Below, in pieces: positions 13,953-14,039 of a DNA stretch of 14,039 bases. The translations under genes and the position numbers were made by a program. The notes beneath the pieces are model-generated. The model searched no databases and was not told the origin of the DNA. It saw nothing but the letters and a program-made list of their open reading frames with translations. Positions within the stretch are counted from its first letter, which is position 1. Each line of letters opens with the position of its first letter. This stretch comes from Chitinophagaceae bacterium. GTDB taxonomy: Bacteria; Bacteroidota; Bacteroidia; Chitinophagales; Chitinophagaceae. The stretch is from positions 1-14,039 of the forward strand of contig CANHUK010000007.1 of NCBI GenBank assembly GCA_947463755.1, read 5' to 3'.

Positions 13953-14039
13953 AGCAGTTGCACGCATATCGAAATCATCGGGGAGGCTGTACATCGTTTA
14001 CTCCAAAAGGATGATGCAATTGCACTCACACATGCAAGG
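13953..14039 (+). pseudogene. DUF86/HepT-like fragment, N-terminally truncated, running off the window
   Basis: In this frame the last 29 codons encode HIEIIGEAVHRLLQKDDAIA then LTHAR. This closely resembles the core of DUF86/HepT-like HEPN proteins (IEIIGEA-NRLL...NAR), where the next expected motif is RN-x4-H. The frame is open back to a stop at 13890-13892, but it has no ATG, GTG or TTG before the motif. The roughly 30-residue N-terminal helix normally found upstream is not recognisable, and the other plus-strand frames do not supply it. It is therefore probably a decayed or 5'-deleted gene, though an upstream frameshift is possible. HepT acts as a toxin with MntA antitoxin in intact systems; no partner is visible here. 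Confidence 0.5.

Overview
The window looks like chromosomal DNA of a moderately GC-rich Bacteroidota, most likely a Chitinophagaceae-type bacterium. This rests on the gene families and on the promoters. The families include a TonB-dependent receptor with a CarboxypepD_reg-like N-terminus, a DUF4369/TlpA-like secreted thioredoxin, a bacterial GH3 protein next to lptB, and small Bacteroidota-only families. Two promoters carry Bacteroidota-type TANNTTTG -7 boxes, and purine-rich Shine-Dalgarno sequences are rare. The taxonomic call is an inference; there is no rRNA gene here.

Left part (48-5900, all on the minus strand). Read in transcription order: lptB (LPS-export ATPase), a GH3-family acyl-adenylating enzyme, fabG (3-oxoacyl-ACP reductase), a small secreted protein of unknown function, a SulP anion transporter with a C-terminal STAS domain, and a beta-carbonic anhydrase. 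Gaps are 36-87 bp and the series ends in a hairpin at 1-38. It probably holds two functional groups: an envelope/acyl-chain group (lptB, GH3, fabG) and a bicarbonate-handling group (small protein, SulP, carbonic anhydrase).

Middle (5901-11729). A divergent promoter region separates lptB from metF (methylenetetrahydrofolate reductase, plus strand). Convergent to metF is a periplasmic thioredoxin-fold protein. Divergent from that gene are a Qnr/McbG-like pentapeptide-repeat protein and then an 805-residue TonB-dependent outer-membrane receptor, which ends in a strong terminator.

Right part (11730-14039). This part is more accessory in character. Two small convergent genes (an uncharacterised Bacteroidota protein and an XRE-type helix-turn-helix regulator) are bracketed by the same short elements: a CGTA-N4-TACG dyad and a GTGGATAAC motif. 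Upstream of the regulator the dyad occurs as three copies spaced 20-21 bp apart, the most operator-like non-coding structure in the window. Then come a PhyH-type Fe(II)/2-oxoglutarate dioxygenase and, at the edge, an apparently N-terminally truncated DUF86/HepT-like fragment.

I found no tRNA, rRNA, CRISPR array, transposase or integrase. Most of the window is ordinary core genome; the phased dyad array and the uncharacterised genes are the parts worth a second look.
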